From the NCBI GenBank assembly GCA_012960535.1, contig DUBB01000009.1:94835-153661 (forward strand): a DNA stretch of 58,827 nt, in the 5' to 3' direction. The notes beneath the pieces are model-generated. The model was not told the origin of the DNA. It did no database searches and saw nothing but the letters and a program-made list of their open reading frames with translations. Origin of the DNA: Gammaproteobacteria bacterium. Lineage in GTDB: Bacteria; Pseudomonadota; Gammaproteobacteria; Pseudomonadales; Azotimanducaceae. Both the position numbers and the translations under genes were made by a program. Positions 18,933 through 27,700 of the stretch are shown here, one piece after another; positions within the stretch are counted from its first letter, which is position 1; every line of letters starts with the position of its first letter.

Positions 18933-18985
18933 ACCCGTTTAACCCGTTTAACCCGTTTAACCCGTTTAACCCGTTTAACCCGTTT
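18933..18985 (-). repeat. 9-bp tandem repeat (about 6 copies) in the leader of the oxygenase gene
   Basis: ACCCGTTTA is repeated five times without a mismatch plus a final ACCCGTTT. The array starts 11 bp upstream of the carotenoid oxygenase ATG and directly abuts its ribosome binding site. A change of copy number by slippage would alter leader or promoter spacing by 9 bp. Confidence 0.95.
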
Positions 18986-19251
18986 TCAATTATGCCTATG
19001 GGCACGATCATCGGCGCAGGCACTCTTTAATTACTGGACCCTGAATCTGTCCTGGCCAAACCATGCCACAGCCTGAATGCCGTTAGTAGTACTGCCGAAA
19101 AATAAACTTCAGGTCCCGCTAAGGACTATCAAGCTGGCCATCCTGATTGTACTACCAGCCGAGTCGACTGGAAAACTGGATTTTGCCTTGACCACCTGAG
19201 TTAGCGTAACCTACGCAGAAACCAGACTACAATGAAAGGGAGATTGATTCA
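18986..19251. other. Intergenic region between divergent genes
   Basis: This is the rest of the 330-bp space between the carotenoid oxygenase (minus) and nitroreductase (plus) genes. Promoters for both must lie here. TTGACC near 19192 and TACAAT near 19228 are promoter-like hexamers but are not correctly spaced as a pair. No gene is seen. Confidence 0.4.
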
Positions 19252-19932
19252 GTGAATTTTGAGGAAGTGGTCCAGAGCAGGCGCAGCATCCGGGGTTACA
19301 AACCCGACCCGGTGCCAAAGGAAATCATCGAAGAGGTCGTATCGCTGGCCCTAAGGGTACCGTCCTCCATGAACACTCAGCCCTGGCACTTGTTCGTGGT
19401 TACTGGCGAACCACTGGAAAAAATAAGGAAAGGCAATACTGAACGCAACCTGGCCGGGGTCAAGCCGTCCAGAGAGATACGCGCTCATGGTGCTTATGAG
19501 GGCGTGCACCGGCAAAGGCAGATTGAAATAGCCGTACAGTTATTCGAAGCCATGGGTATTGAGCGGCATGATGCCGAACGGCGCCAGGACTGGGTGCTGC
19601 GTGGTTTCAGGCAGTTTGATGCGCCATTGTGCATCGTCGTCACCTACGACAAGCAACTCGAAGACGGTGATATTGCTCAGTTTGATTGCGGCGCTATCGT
19701 CACCGGCCTGGTTCAGGCTGCCTGGTCCCGGGGTCTGGGTGCTGTGGTCAACAGCCAGGGCATCATGCAGTCGCCGGTGGTACGTGAGCATGCCGGGATC
19801 CCGGATGACCAGGTGATCATGATCTGCGTCGCCATGGGCTACCCGGATGAAGAATTTCCTGCCAATGCTGTGGTATCGAGGCGTCGCCCCGTGCAGGAAG
19901 TCGCCTCTTTCGTCGGGTTCAACGACGCCTAG
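19252..19932 (+). CDS. Nitroreductase-family flavoprotein
   Basis: A 226-residue FMN-dependent NAD(P)H oxidoreductase. The N-terminal VVQSRRSIRGYKPDPVP and SSMNTQPWHLFVV segments carry residues that bind the FMN phosphate and ring, and the C-terminal half has VAMGYPDEEFPANAV. Family members reduce nitroaromatics, quinones or enones. The start is GTG, supported by AAAGGGAG 9 nt upstream; an ATG 20 nt earlier is in another frame and meets a stop. It converges with the decarboxylase gene, whose stop is only 15 bp from its own. Confidence 0.92.
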   Translation: MNFEEVVQSRRSIRGYKPDPVPKEIIEEVVSLALRVPSSMNTQPWHLFVVTGEPLEKIRKGNTERNLAGVKPSREIRAHGAYEGVHRQRQIEIAVQLFEAMGIERHDAERRQDWVLRGFRQFDAPLCIVVTYDKQLEDGDIAQFDCGAIVTGLVQAAWSRGLGAVVNSQGIMQSPVVREHAGIPDDQVIMICVAMGYPDEEFPANAVVSRRRPVQEVASFVGFNDA

Positions 19933-19947
19933 AGCCTTCAGACAACC

Positions 19948-21186
19948 TCAGCTGTATCGCGCTTCACCCAGGGTACGGGTATCCCCGGACAGAACCTCAT
20001 CCAGGCTGGCCTTCAAGTCTGCCAGGTAGACATCGGTCACCTCAAGGTGAAACGGCGACAGCATCAGATGCAGCGCCTTTGGCTCGGTTGTCAGGCTGGT
20101 AATCCAACCCCGCTTGAACATGCGCCGGTAAACCGCAAACACATCAACATCTGGATGAGCCAGGGTAGTAATGCCAAGCAGGGGTTCACCCAGCACGGTA
20201 AAACCCAGCTTGGCTGCACCTGCCTCTATCAGTTCACGGGCCTGGGTGACCTGGCCCTGTTTGTGTCGATAGCCCTCGACGCCCAGATAATTCATCACCG
20301 CCCAGGCCGCCGAGATAGCACCGCCAGGGCGTGTGCCGGCTAAGGTAGGCGTAATCATGCGGCCACTGGGCCAGTCCTTGCAGTCAAAGATCATATGCTG
20401 CTGTAGTGCCTCGTTTCGAAACAGCACCGTGGAGGCCCCTTTGGCGCAGTAACCATACTTGTGCAGATCGGCCGACATGGATTGGACACCGGCAACAGAA
20501 AAGTCAAAGTCGGCTATATCCGTCCCACTCATGCGCACAAACGGCGCGATATAACCACCCACACAGGCATCCACATGAAGCCACAGGTCTTTTTCTTCGG
20601 CTAATTGACCCAGTTCAATGATCGGGTCAATCAGCCCATAGGGGAAACTCGGCGCCGAACCCACCAGCATCACGGTATTGTCATCAATGGCCGCTGACAT
20701 GGCTGCAATATCGGCCAACAGATCATCACCCACGGGAATCCGCCGCAACTCCAGCGACATCATCATGCAGGCCTTGTCAAAAGCCGGGTGAGCGGAGTAA
20801 GGGATAACCAGATTTGGCTGGCCCGAGATGGTTTTACTGGCAAAGGCATAATCCCGGGCGGCTTTCACCGCCATGGTAATCGAATCTGTGCCGCCAGAGG
20901 TAATATTGCCCGTGGATCCTTCAGGGCCGTGCAGCAACCAAAGGCCCATGTCGACCACATCGCGCTCCATCTGCATGAGTGACGGAAACGCCGCCGGGCC
21001 CAGGCCGTTTTCGGACATATACAGTGTGTAAGCTTCCTTCTGAACGCGAGCGACGTCTTCACCAGCGTTGAAAATATAAACGGCGGTCTTGCCTTCCCGC
21101 CATTTGGCGTCACCCTGGCCCCGGGCAATCATATCCGGCTGCAAGGTGTTCCAGGGTGTCCCTTTCGCTGGCATGGGTAGTGGCAT
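19948..21186 (-). CDS. PLP-dependent group II decarboxylase / sphingosine-1-phosphate-lyase-like protein
   Basis: About 412 residues of the pyridoxal-dependent decarboxylase fold. Seen are GNITSGGTDSITMAVKAARD (PLP phosphate loop), the LWLHVDACVGGY segment with the Asp that pairs with the PLP nitrogen, and SADLHKYGYCAKGAS with the Schiff-base lysine. AHPAFDKA supplies the stacking His. This pattern matches the DPL1/sphingosine-1-phosphate lyase branch as well as tyrosine and glutamate decarboxylases. The start at 21186 (ATG CCA) has a weak GCGGGA six nt upstream; an ATG at 21192 and a GTG at 21237 are alternatives. Confidence 0.88.
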   Translation of the reverse strand: MPLPMPAKGTPWNTLQPDMIARGQGDAKWREGKTAVYIFNAGEDVARVQKEAYTLYMSENGLGPAAFPSLMQMERDVVDMGLWLLHGPEGSTGNITSGGTDSITMAVKAARDYAFASKTISGQPNLVIPYSAHPAFDKACMMMSLELRRIPVGDDLLADIAAMSAAIDDNTVMLVGSAPSFPYGLIDPIIELGQLAEEKDLWLHVDACVGGYIAPFVRMSGTDIADFDFSVAGVQSMSADLHKYGYCAKGASTVLFRNEALQQHMIFDCKDWPSGRMITPTLAGTRPGGAISAAWAVMNYLGVEGYRHKQGQVTQARELIEAGAAKLGFTVLGEPLLGITTLAHPDVDVFAVYRRMFKRGWITSLTTEPKALHLMLSPFHLEVTDVYLADLKASLDEVLSGDTRTLGEARYS

Positions 21187-21419
21187 AGTCATTCCCGCAT
21201 GGATGCTTACCCGGATCATAACCTGCAAAGGTGCCACGGGACCAGATAACGGCTGCCGGGCACCGGCCTTAGCAAGGCTGCCAGCGCCGCTACACCCGGG
21301 TCAGACTGGAAGGCCCGATTGCAGAGACTCGAAAAAACAGGGTTTAATGGGGCACTTAACATCAAGGCTGTGCGGCGGATTAAAGCTGCCACTTACCTTA
21401 ACCTGGCAATGGAGCCCAT

Positions 21420-22367
21420 ATGATGAATACCCACTCTTTCCCCGGACTAAAGCGTCTGTTACTGATGTCACTGCTGGCCGGCTATGCCTGCCTGGCCCAG
21501 AGTGAATACTCGCGCAGCTACATGGATGCGCAGCCCATGGCCAGTGTGTCTACCGATGGCGTCAAGATTGCCTATCGAGTGATTGGCCCTGTGGATGCCG
21601 AGACGGCTGTTTTAGTGATGGGCCTGGGCGCCTCACACACGCTCTGGGGGGACGACTTTGTTCTCGGCATCATCGCTGCTGGCTACCGAGTCGTGCTGAT
21701 TGACAATAGAGACACCGGTAATTCCATTAAATACCCCGCGGAGGATAACCCCGTGCTCTGGTGGCAGCTGCTGAAATATCAGATTGGACTGGGGGTCTCA
21801 ACCACCTACCAACTCGGCGATATGGCCGGGGACGTGATTAACGTCATGGATGCGCTGGAGATTGACAAAGCGCATGTGATTGGCGCCTCCATGGGCGGCA
21901 TGATCGCCCAGATCATTGCTGCCGAGTTCCCGCAGCGAAGCCAGACCCTGGTGTCTATCATGTCAACCACCGGCGCCGAGCATCTGCCTCAGCCAGGCAG
22001 GCAATCAACCGATGCCATTCGTGATATGGCCGATGCAGATAGCGATGATACAACCGCCAAACGCACCGAATTCATGAAAAAAATGGGCTTTCACCCTGAG
22101 GCGATTCCCCGGCAGATGATGGCCATACTAAAGGCCGGTGACCGTTCTGAATCCATTAAAACCATTACCACACCGACCCTGGTCATCCACGGCCGGGATG
22201 ATCAGTTACTGTCAGCCGAGCACGGCCAGCATACGGCAGAACTGATCCGCGATTCTAAACTGGTGATCTATGAGGGTATGGGTCATAACCTGCCGGAAGC
22301 CGTTCTACCTGGGATCCTGGGTGAAATCGGCGATCACCTGGCTGCCCATCCAATAGCGCAGCCCTGA
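21420..22367 (+). CDS. Alpha/beta hydrolase with signal peptide
   Basis: About 315 residues. The N-terminus (LLLMSLLAGYACLAQS) looks like an exported or membrane-anchored signal, with mature protein from about residue 30. The fold shows LVMGLGASHTLW (oxyanion loop), the nucleophile elbow IGASMGGMIAQ, an acidic residue in IHGRDDQL and a catalytic His in EGMGHNLPEA. The triad is therefore complete. The substrate is unknown; such proteins are often annotated as esterases or peroxidases. It is convergent with the desaturase gene 15 bp away. Confidence 0.9.
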   Translation: MMNTHSFPGLKRLLLMSLLAGYACLAQSEYSRSYMDAQPMASVSTDGVKIAYRVIGPVDAETAVLVMGLGASHTLWGDDFVLGIIAAGYRVVLIDNRDTGNSIKYPAEDNPVLWWQLLKYQIGLGVSTTYQLGDMAGDVINVMDALEIDKAHVIGASMGGMIAQIIAAEFPQRSQTLVSIMSTTGAEHLPQPGRQSTDAIRDMADADSDDTTAKRTEFMKKMGFHPEAIPRQMMAILKAGDRSESIKTITTPTLVIHGRDDQLLSAEHGQHTAELIRDSKLVIYEGMGHNLPEAVLPGILGEIGDHLAAHPIAQP

Positions 22368-22381
22368 CTGCCTGCGGCAGT

Positions 22382-23251
22382 TTACATTCCGCCTAGCTCA
22401 CAGCCCCGGCGCGCCAGGATTGGCCTGAGTTCGCGGTAAGCCGCCGGTGTCAGGCTGAGCGGAATTCTCGGATAGAGATGGTGCACGATGTGATACTGCA
22501 TGCCCATGGACCACAGGTTACCCAACGCGCTCTTAAATGCCCGGGTATCGCCATAGCGATCCTGATTCTTGCCCGGGTGATGCGGTGCCCAGCTCAGGTA
22601 GTACTGAATATAGGTAAGCCCAATCTGCCTGGGCAGCCACCACAGCAGCACGGCTTCGATAGCATGGCCACTCCAGGCCAGGGCGAACAGCACCGCCAAA
22701 TAGATCAGCTGCAATACCAGGGCATCAATCAGCATATGTGATTTACCCGCCCGCTCGAGCGCATCGGCGTAGGCTGCATTACTGGTCGAGCCCGGCTGCC
22801 GGTTCATCAGGCTGCGCCAGAAAAAATCTTTATTGGATGCCGCATGGACCGAATAATCCGGGTCAAGACCAGCATCATTGGTATGCGCATGATGCTCAAG
22901 ATGGGTGTGCTTGAGCACCCGGTAAGGTGTGCCCAGAGGGATGGGTGACAATTGCCCCACCAGTTCGTTTAACCAGCGCAGGCGGCTCCCCTGCCGGCCA
23001 ATAATATTGTGCTGCGCCTCATGCGAGGGCAGGTAACACAGCATCACATTCAACACAGCAACCGGAAAGGCCAGCCACAACGGCATGAAACCAAGCAGCA
23101 CGAGCGGAAACAGTGACAGCCAGACCAACAGGTTCAGCAGCCCCCAGACGACTGCACCCCAGGGAACAATACGCATGTACTTGCCGGCGATACGTCGCTC
23201 CAGGGCATCGAGTTCATCCTCACTGAGGCTATCAAAGTCGATACTACTCAT
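22382..23251 (-). CDS. Membrane fatty acid desaturase / hydroxylase family protein
   Basis: About 289 residues of the integral-membrane di-iron desaturase family. Three His boxes are visible: HEAQH (77-81), HLEHH (117-121) and HIVHH (near 255). Hydrophobic segments at about 35-70 and 185-210 fit four transmembrane helices. Members desaturate acyl chains or hydroxylate carotenoids. The ATG at 23251 overlaps the stop of the upstream 64-residue membrane-protein gene (ATGA), so that start is preferred over an ATG four codons earlier. Coupling suggests the two proteins act together. Confidence 0.92.
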   Translation of the reverse strand: MSSIDFDSLSEDELDALERRIAGKYMRIVPWGAVVWGLLNLLVWLSLFPLVLLGFMPLWLAFPVAVLNVMLCYLPSHEAQHNIIGRQGSRLRWLNELVGQLSPIPLGTPYRVLKHTHLEHHAHTNDAGLDPDYSVHAASNKDFFWRSLMNRQPGSTSNAAYADALERAGKSHMLIDALVLQLIYLAVLFALAWSGHAIEAVLLWWLPRQIGLTYIQYYLSWAPHHPGKNQDRYGDTRAFKSALGNLWSMGMQYHIVHHLYPRIPLSLTPAAYRELRPILARRGCELGGM

Positions 23252-23442
23252 GGTTTGACCCATACCCAGCTACCACGCAGATGGGCAATGAGCCCGAGCT
23301 GAGCGCCGATGAACAAACCCACCCAAATGTCAGGAACTCCCACCACGGAAAAGCCGGCAAAAGCCATTATCTGGGCTATGAGCGGCGCCAGCAGGCCGAT
23401 GCCGAAGGCGATGGGTGAGAATAGGAAACCGATGATTTTCAT
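23248..23442 (-). CDS. Small (64 aa) membrane protein coupled to the desaturase
   Basis: A 64-residue protein with two hydrophobic stretches (residues 4-34 and 38-53) separated by VVGVPD, and a short tail RGSWVWVKP. It has the look of a two-helix inner-membrane protein with few charges. Its TGA overlaps the desaturase ATG as ATGA. No family was recognised. It could be a small partner or stabiliser of the desaturase, or a short electron-transfer adaptor; no haem or iron ligands are seen. It starts with ATG AAA and has no clear ribosome binding site. Confidence 0.65.
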   Translation of the reverse strand: MKIIGFLFSPIAFGIGLLAPLIAQIMAFAGFSVVGVPDIWVGLFIGAQLGLIAHLRGSWVWVKP

Positions 23443-23576
23443 GATTTTAACTCGCTATATTTTCGGGCGTCAATTTTAACATCCGTGAAATTACGCCCGG
23501 ATTCGCCTAGGGTAAACAAAATCCCTGCTTCTTAAACAGGCTCAATTTATAGAGGCTCAATGCCACCAGAATACCA

Positions 23577-24551
23577 TCAGCTTCTCAACTCTAAACTGCT
23601 CAAAAATCTGCTGATGGCAGCATTGGTCTGCTTCGGTGCTTCCTGCTGAACCCAGTGACCCATATCAGGGATGATGGTCACATCCCTGAGATCGGTCATG
23701 ACCGGTTTCATCATCGATGTTAGCGCTTCCTGGCTGGCACCCGCTATGACCACGTCAGCAGATCCAGATATAAAGGCCGAAGGAATCTGTATTACCGGGT
23801 CCAGGTCAGCAGTTAAATCCCAGTTAGTATCAAAATTGCGGTAATAGTTAACGCCACCCCGAAAACCGCTTCGCGTGAATTCACTCACGTAGTAATCAAG
23901 ATCGGCCTCGGTGAGCCAGTCAGGTTGTTCCAGCGGCGCACCGAGACGATCGATCCAACCGCCAGCAGCGCGTTTTGGATCAGTCACCACTGCTGGCGCG
24001 CGTGGCGTATCAGGGGAAGCATACAGGCGTGACAATACGCCCCTGGGATCACTGTCATACTCAGCCTCGGCCACGCCACCGGTCTCGTTGTGGTAAAGGA
24101 TATAGAAGAAATTATCACCCATGGCGGCTTTGAAACTTTCCAGAGGTGCGACCTTGGCCCGACCGCCATAGGGCACGCTCATGCCGATGACGCCATTGAA
24201 ACGATCAGGATGAAACAGCGCTGCATGCCAGACCACCATGGAGCCCCAGTCGTGACCGATGATGGTGGCTTTCGATTCTGCGAAGTGATCAACAATACCC
24301 ACCACATCTGCGGCAAGTTTATCGATGCGGTACTCAGCTGGGTCTGCGGGCGCGCTGGAGTCACCATAGCCTCTCATATCAGGTGCAACGGCGTGGTAAC
24401 CCTGCTCTGCCAGCGCTGATAGCTGATGCCGCCAGGAATACCAGGATTCAGGCCAGCCATGGATTAATAAAACCAGTGGACCTTCGCCTGCTTCGGCAAG
24501 GCGCATGCTAATGCCGTTAGTCTGAATGTGACTGAACTTAATATCGCTCAT
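23577..24551 (-). CDS. Epoxide hydrolase-type alpha/beta hydrolase
   Basis: A 324-residue cytoplasmic alpha/beta hydrolase. HGWPESWYSWRHQL gives the HGxP oxyanion motif, the nucleophile is Asp (D101 in IIGHDWGS) as in epoxide hydrolases and haloalkane dehalogenases, and a Tyr-rich cap (DLDYYVSEF, YYRNFDTNW) and a catalytic His (DMGHWVQQE) are present. HGxP and cap Tyr favour epoxide hydrolase over dehalogenase. It lies downstream of the large haem lipoprotein gene and could handle epoxides produced by oxygenases nearby; that link is inference. Confidence 0.9.
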   Translation of the reverse strand: MSDIKFSHIQTNGISMRLAEAGEGPLVLLIHGWPESWYSWRHQLSALAEQGYHAVAPDMRGYGDSSAPADPAEYRIDKLAADVVGIVDHFAESKATIIGHDWGSMVVWHAALFHPDRFNGVIGMSVPYGGRAKVAPLESFKAAMGDNFFYILYHNETGGVAEAEYDSDPRGVLSRLYASPDTPRAPAVVTDPKRAAGGWIDRLGAPLEQPDWLTEADLDYYVSEFTRSGFRGGVNYYRNFDTNWDLTADLDPVIQIPSAFISGSADVVIAGASQEALTSMMKPVMTDLRDVTIIPDMGHWVQQEAPKQTNAAISRFLSSLELRS

Positions 24552-24765
24552 GCTACAGATTCCATGAAGTAAACCACCATGCTAACAAAGTGCTCCGGCA
24601 CAGAACATATCAATTTAACTTTGTTAACTTTAGTGCCAGCGACTGCAGCTAGCGGGACTACCATGGCACCACCTAACGCAGCAGATACCTTAAGATGGTC
24701 CGTCCTTAATAGCCCACACCAGCCAGGTCTCAAGCGTGAGCCACGAAAACTGTCAGGACAGGTAG

Positions 24766-27700
24766 CTAGGGCGACCCACAACTGCTGCCTTCATATAAGC
24801 CGATATCATCCAAATAGACTTTACTGAGCGACTGCGCCAGGTCAAAAGCCACCCGCGAGGTCAGGTCCGTCCCGGGTACAGTCCAGGAGTGACTGAACTG
24901 CTGGTATGACGTCGTCAGGCTGACCGTTGTCTGGCCACCACTGAGGCTCTGATACTGATCTGCACCGGTATCAAGATAGGCGGTCATGGTCCGCGGCGCA
25001 TCGGCCCGGGCCCGGTAGCACAGCGTATATTGCTGATCCTGCACCAATCTCACCAGATGATTAAGCTGCACCCGCCAGGGCTGGTCGGTCGAGACAGTGG
25101 TGATGTCGGCTTCTACTCTGGCATCGACAAAATTGACCTGGCCGTTCAACTGGACCGAATCCCAGTTGCCATCACCGTCAGAAAAATCGCCGCCACTGCC
25201 GATGATATTACCTGGGCGCGCCGGAATAGGTGCTAGATCTGAGAAAAACATCGTGTCATTACTATACTTGCCGTTAGGATTCTGTACCTGCAGAAAATGC
25301 ATGCCGCCGATGTCGGGGGCCTGATCCAGTTGTACAACCACAATCTCATCCTGGCAGTTGGGCATTGCGCCGCTCTGACAGCGAATCCCGGCTGCTGCCA
25401 GACGACCATTAACGATAACCTGGGCCCCTTCGAGCACGTGCCGGCCATTCATCGTTAGCGTCAGGTCCTCCGCCAGGTGAGCAATATTAATCACCCCGGA
25501 CTGCTGCTGGATCTCGCCCAGCGGCCAAAGCCCTGGCTGTGGATAGGCATAACCGATGTTTCTGCCGCTCCAGCCAGTTAGCGTTACTACTAACTCCCCG
25601 GAGCCAACTGCCTCAAGCAATTCAACCCTGCTGAAGCGTCTGGCCGCCTCAGCCACATCCTGGTAGATCTCGTCTCGATACACCAATGAGACAGACTGGC
25701 TACTGGCCAGCAGCCTGCCTTCGCCGCGTAGCATAATACCCGCCTCAAGCGCAGCTTGTTCGAGTGCATTCATAATCAGCATGCTTTCATCGCGGCTGAC
25801 CGTTTCTGGTGTCAGGGTTACCTGCCTGGCAAAAGACCCCGAATAACCCATGCTGCCTTCCACCACCATCTGCCAGACTTGATCGGTGGCACCCGCCAGT
25901 TTCCACATATTCTCTTCCGGAAAATGATCCGGCATATTAACGATATTCATAAGGTCAATGACATTGATCCGACCCTGCGGCAGGATCATCCAGCGATCGT
26001 AGGCACCGCGCCAGGTGGGTGCATCCATACCGGTTCCCGGCGTATTAGTACTGACCAGAAACGGCATTCGATGGCAGTTCCCGCAGGTTTTTTCCAGGTT
26101 AAATTCCAGGAAGCCGGCTTCTGCTTTTGCGCTGAGTTTATTGTCAAAAGGCCGCTCTGGTGCCGGCGGAAACGGAAAACTCAGGATAAACTGGCTCATT
26201 GCATCCCGATCCTCTGCATCAAGCCTGCCCGGTTTGCTTTCGTTATTTTCAGGGCAGTTATCCTGGTCGCACATGGTTGCAGCCAGGCCCGCATCAACCA
26301 GAAACCGGGCACAGGTTTCTTGCTTACCCAGCTCACAGTTAGGCAGGACATCACCATTGATATTAGCGGTATTGTTTCCGCCAAACGGGTCACCCGGTAT
26401 ACCGTCCCAGTGATAAGGCTCGCTATCTCTTAAGCCCCTGACCGGCATGGTCAGACGCGGCGGAATCTGGGTACAGCCATCGACATCGCATATGGGTGTT
26501 TTCAGCACCCACAGTAACTGGTCGGTATGACCATCCGGGTGGCAACTGGCGCAGGAAAACGTACCAGTCGAGGAGGCACTGGCGGAATTAAATGCCTTTC
26601 TGCCCTGTTTGAGCATGGCTTCAGTGGGATCCTCCAGGGCAATGGTGTTTTCCAGTTGCGGTGCGTCTAATGCAGACAGATCAATCACGCTCACAGAATT
26701 GCCCACTGCATTGAAAACCCAGGCCTTTGTTGCAACGCCCTGCTCGCCTGCCTGCAGCGCCACACCCCTTGGCACACTGCCAACAGTTACCTGCCCGAGG
26801 AGATCACCGCTAGTGGCATCTACCGTGAATAACTTATCCGAACCTGCAGCGGTGGCGACCAGTGTTTTATTGTCAGCACTGATCTGAATACCGTAGGGGG
26901 TTGCCAGAGCCAAACCAAAGTCAGGATTTTCAGGCGGCAGGGGTTCCAGATCATAAAAGATTGCATCGGTGCAGCCACTGTCTGGACAGTCTACCCGGGT
27001 AATCTGGTTAAGAAACGCCCGGTTCTGCATTTCACCCAGGCCATGCTTTAAGGTACCGGACCGCCCATTGGCGGTATTGCGGGCATCGGCCTGGGCAATG
27101 AAAACGCGATCATTGTCGTCCACTGTCAGGTCATACAAAAGCGTTCCCAGCCCCTCTTTGATCTCTACCAGTTCATCTGTCTGGGTGTCGAAGATAAACA
27201 GATCACGATCTGGCAGATCAGGGTTCTTGACGATATCAGCATCGTAATTCAGGGAAAGCACATTATTGTTGGTGAAGGCATGTTCAACGGCATCATAGGT
27301 ACAGATATCACCATCGATCTTCCCGGCAAGGCAGCCCGATAACTGACTCTGATTATTGGACTCAAAAGGGATCACATAAAGCCGATCATTCTTCACCAGA
27401 ATCGATCGAGGGTCCTGGGCTGCGATGGGCAGACGTCCAGTAACCTGGTAACTGGCCACATCAACAATGGCTATTTCATTGGCTGGGCCCAGCGCGACAT
27501 AAGCCTTTTGATTGTCCGCAAAAGCGATACCCACAGGTTCATTGAAGCGGCTTGAGAAGGTCTCCAAGTCAAGATCCTGCACGGTCGCGATCACCTCATG
27601 GAAAGTTGCGCTGGCCGCATCGGTGTCGACCACGCTGACTGTGTCAGACACATGGTTACTGACCCACACCTGCAGGCCATCAGGGCGCACAGCAATAGCC

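Noticed and set aside
24548..24781. 77-codon minus-strand frame with ATGA overlap to the epoxide hydrolase gene
   Set aside because: It lacks an ATG, overlaps the end of the lipoprotein gene, and its composition looks random; the overlap may be chance.
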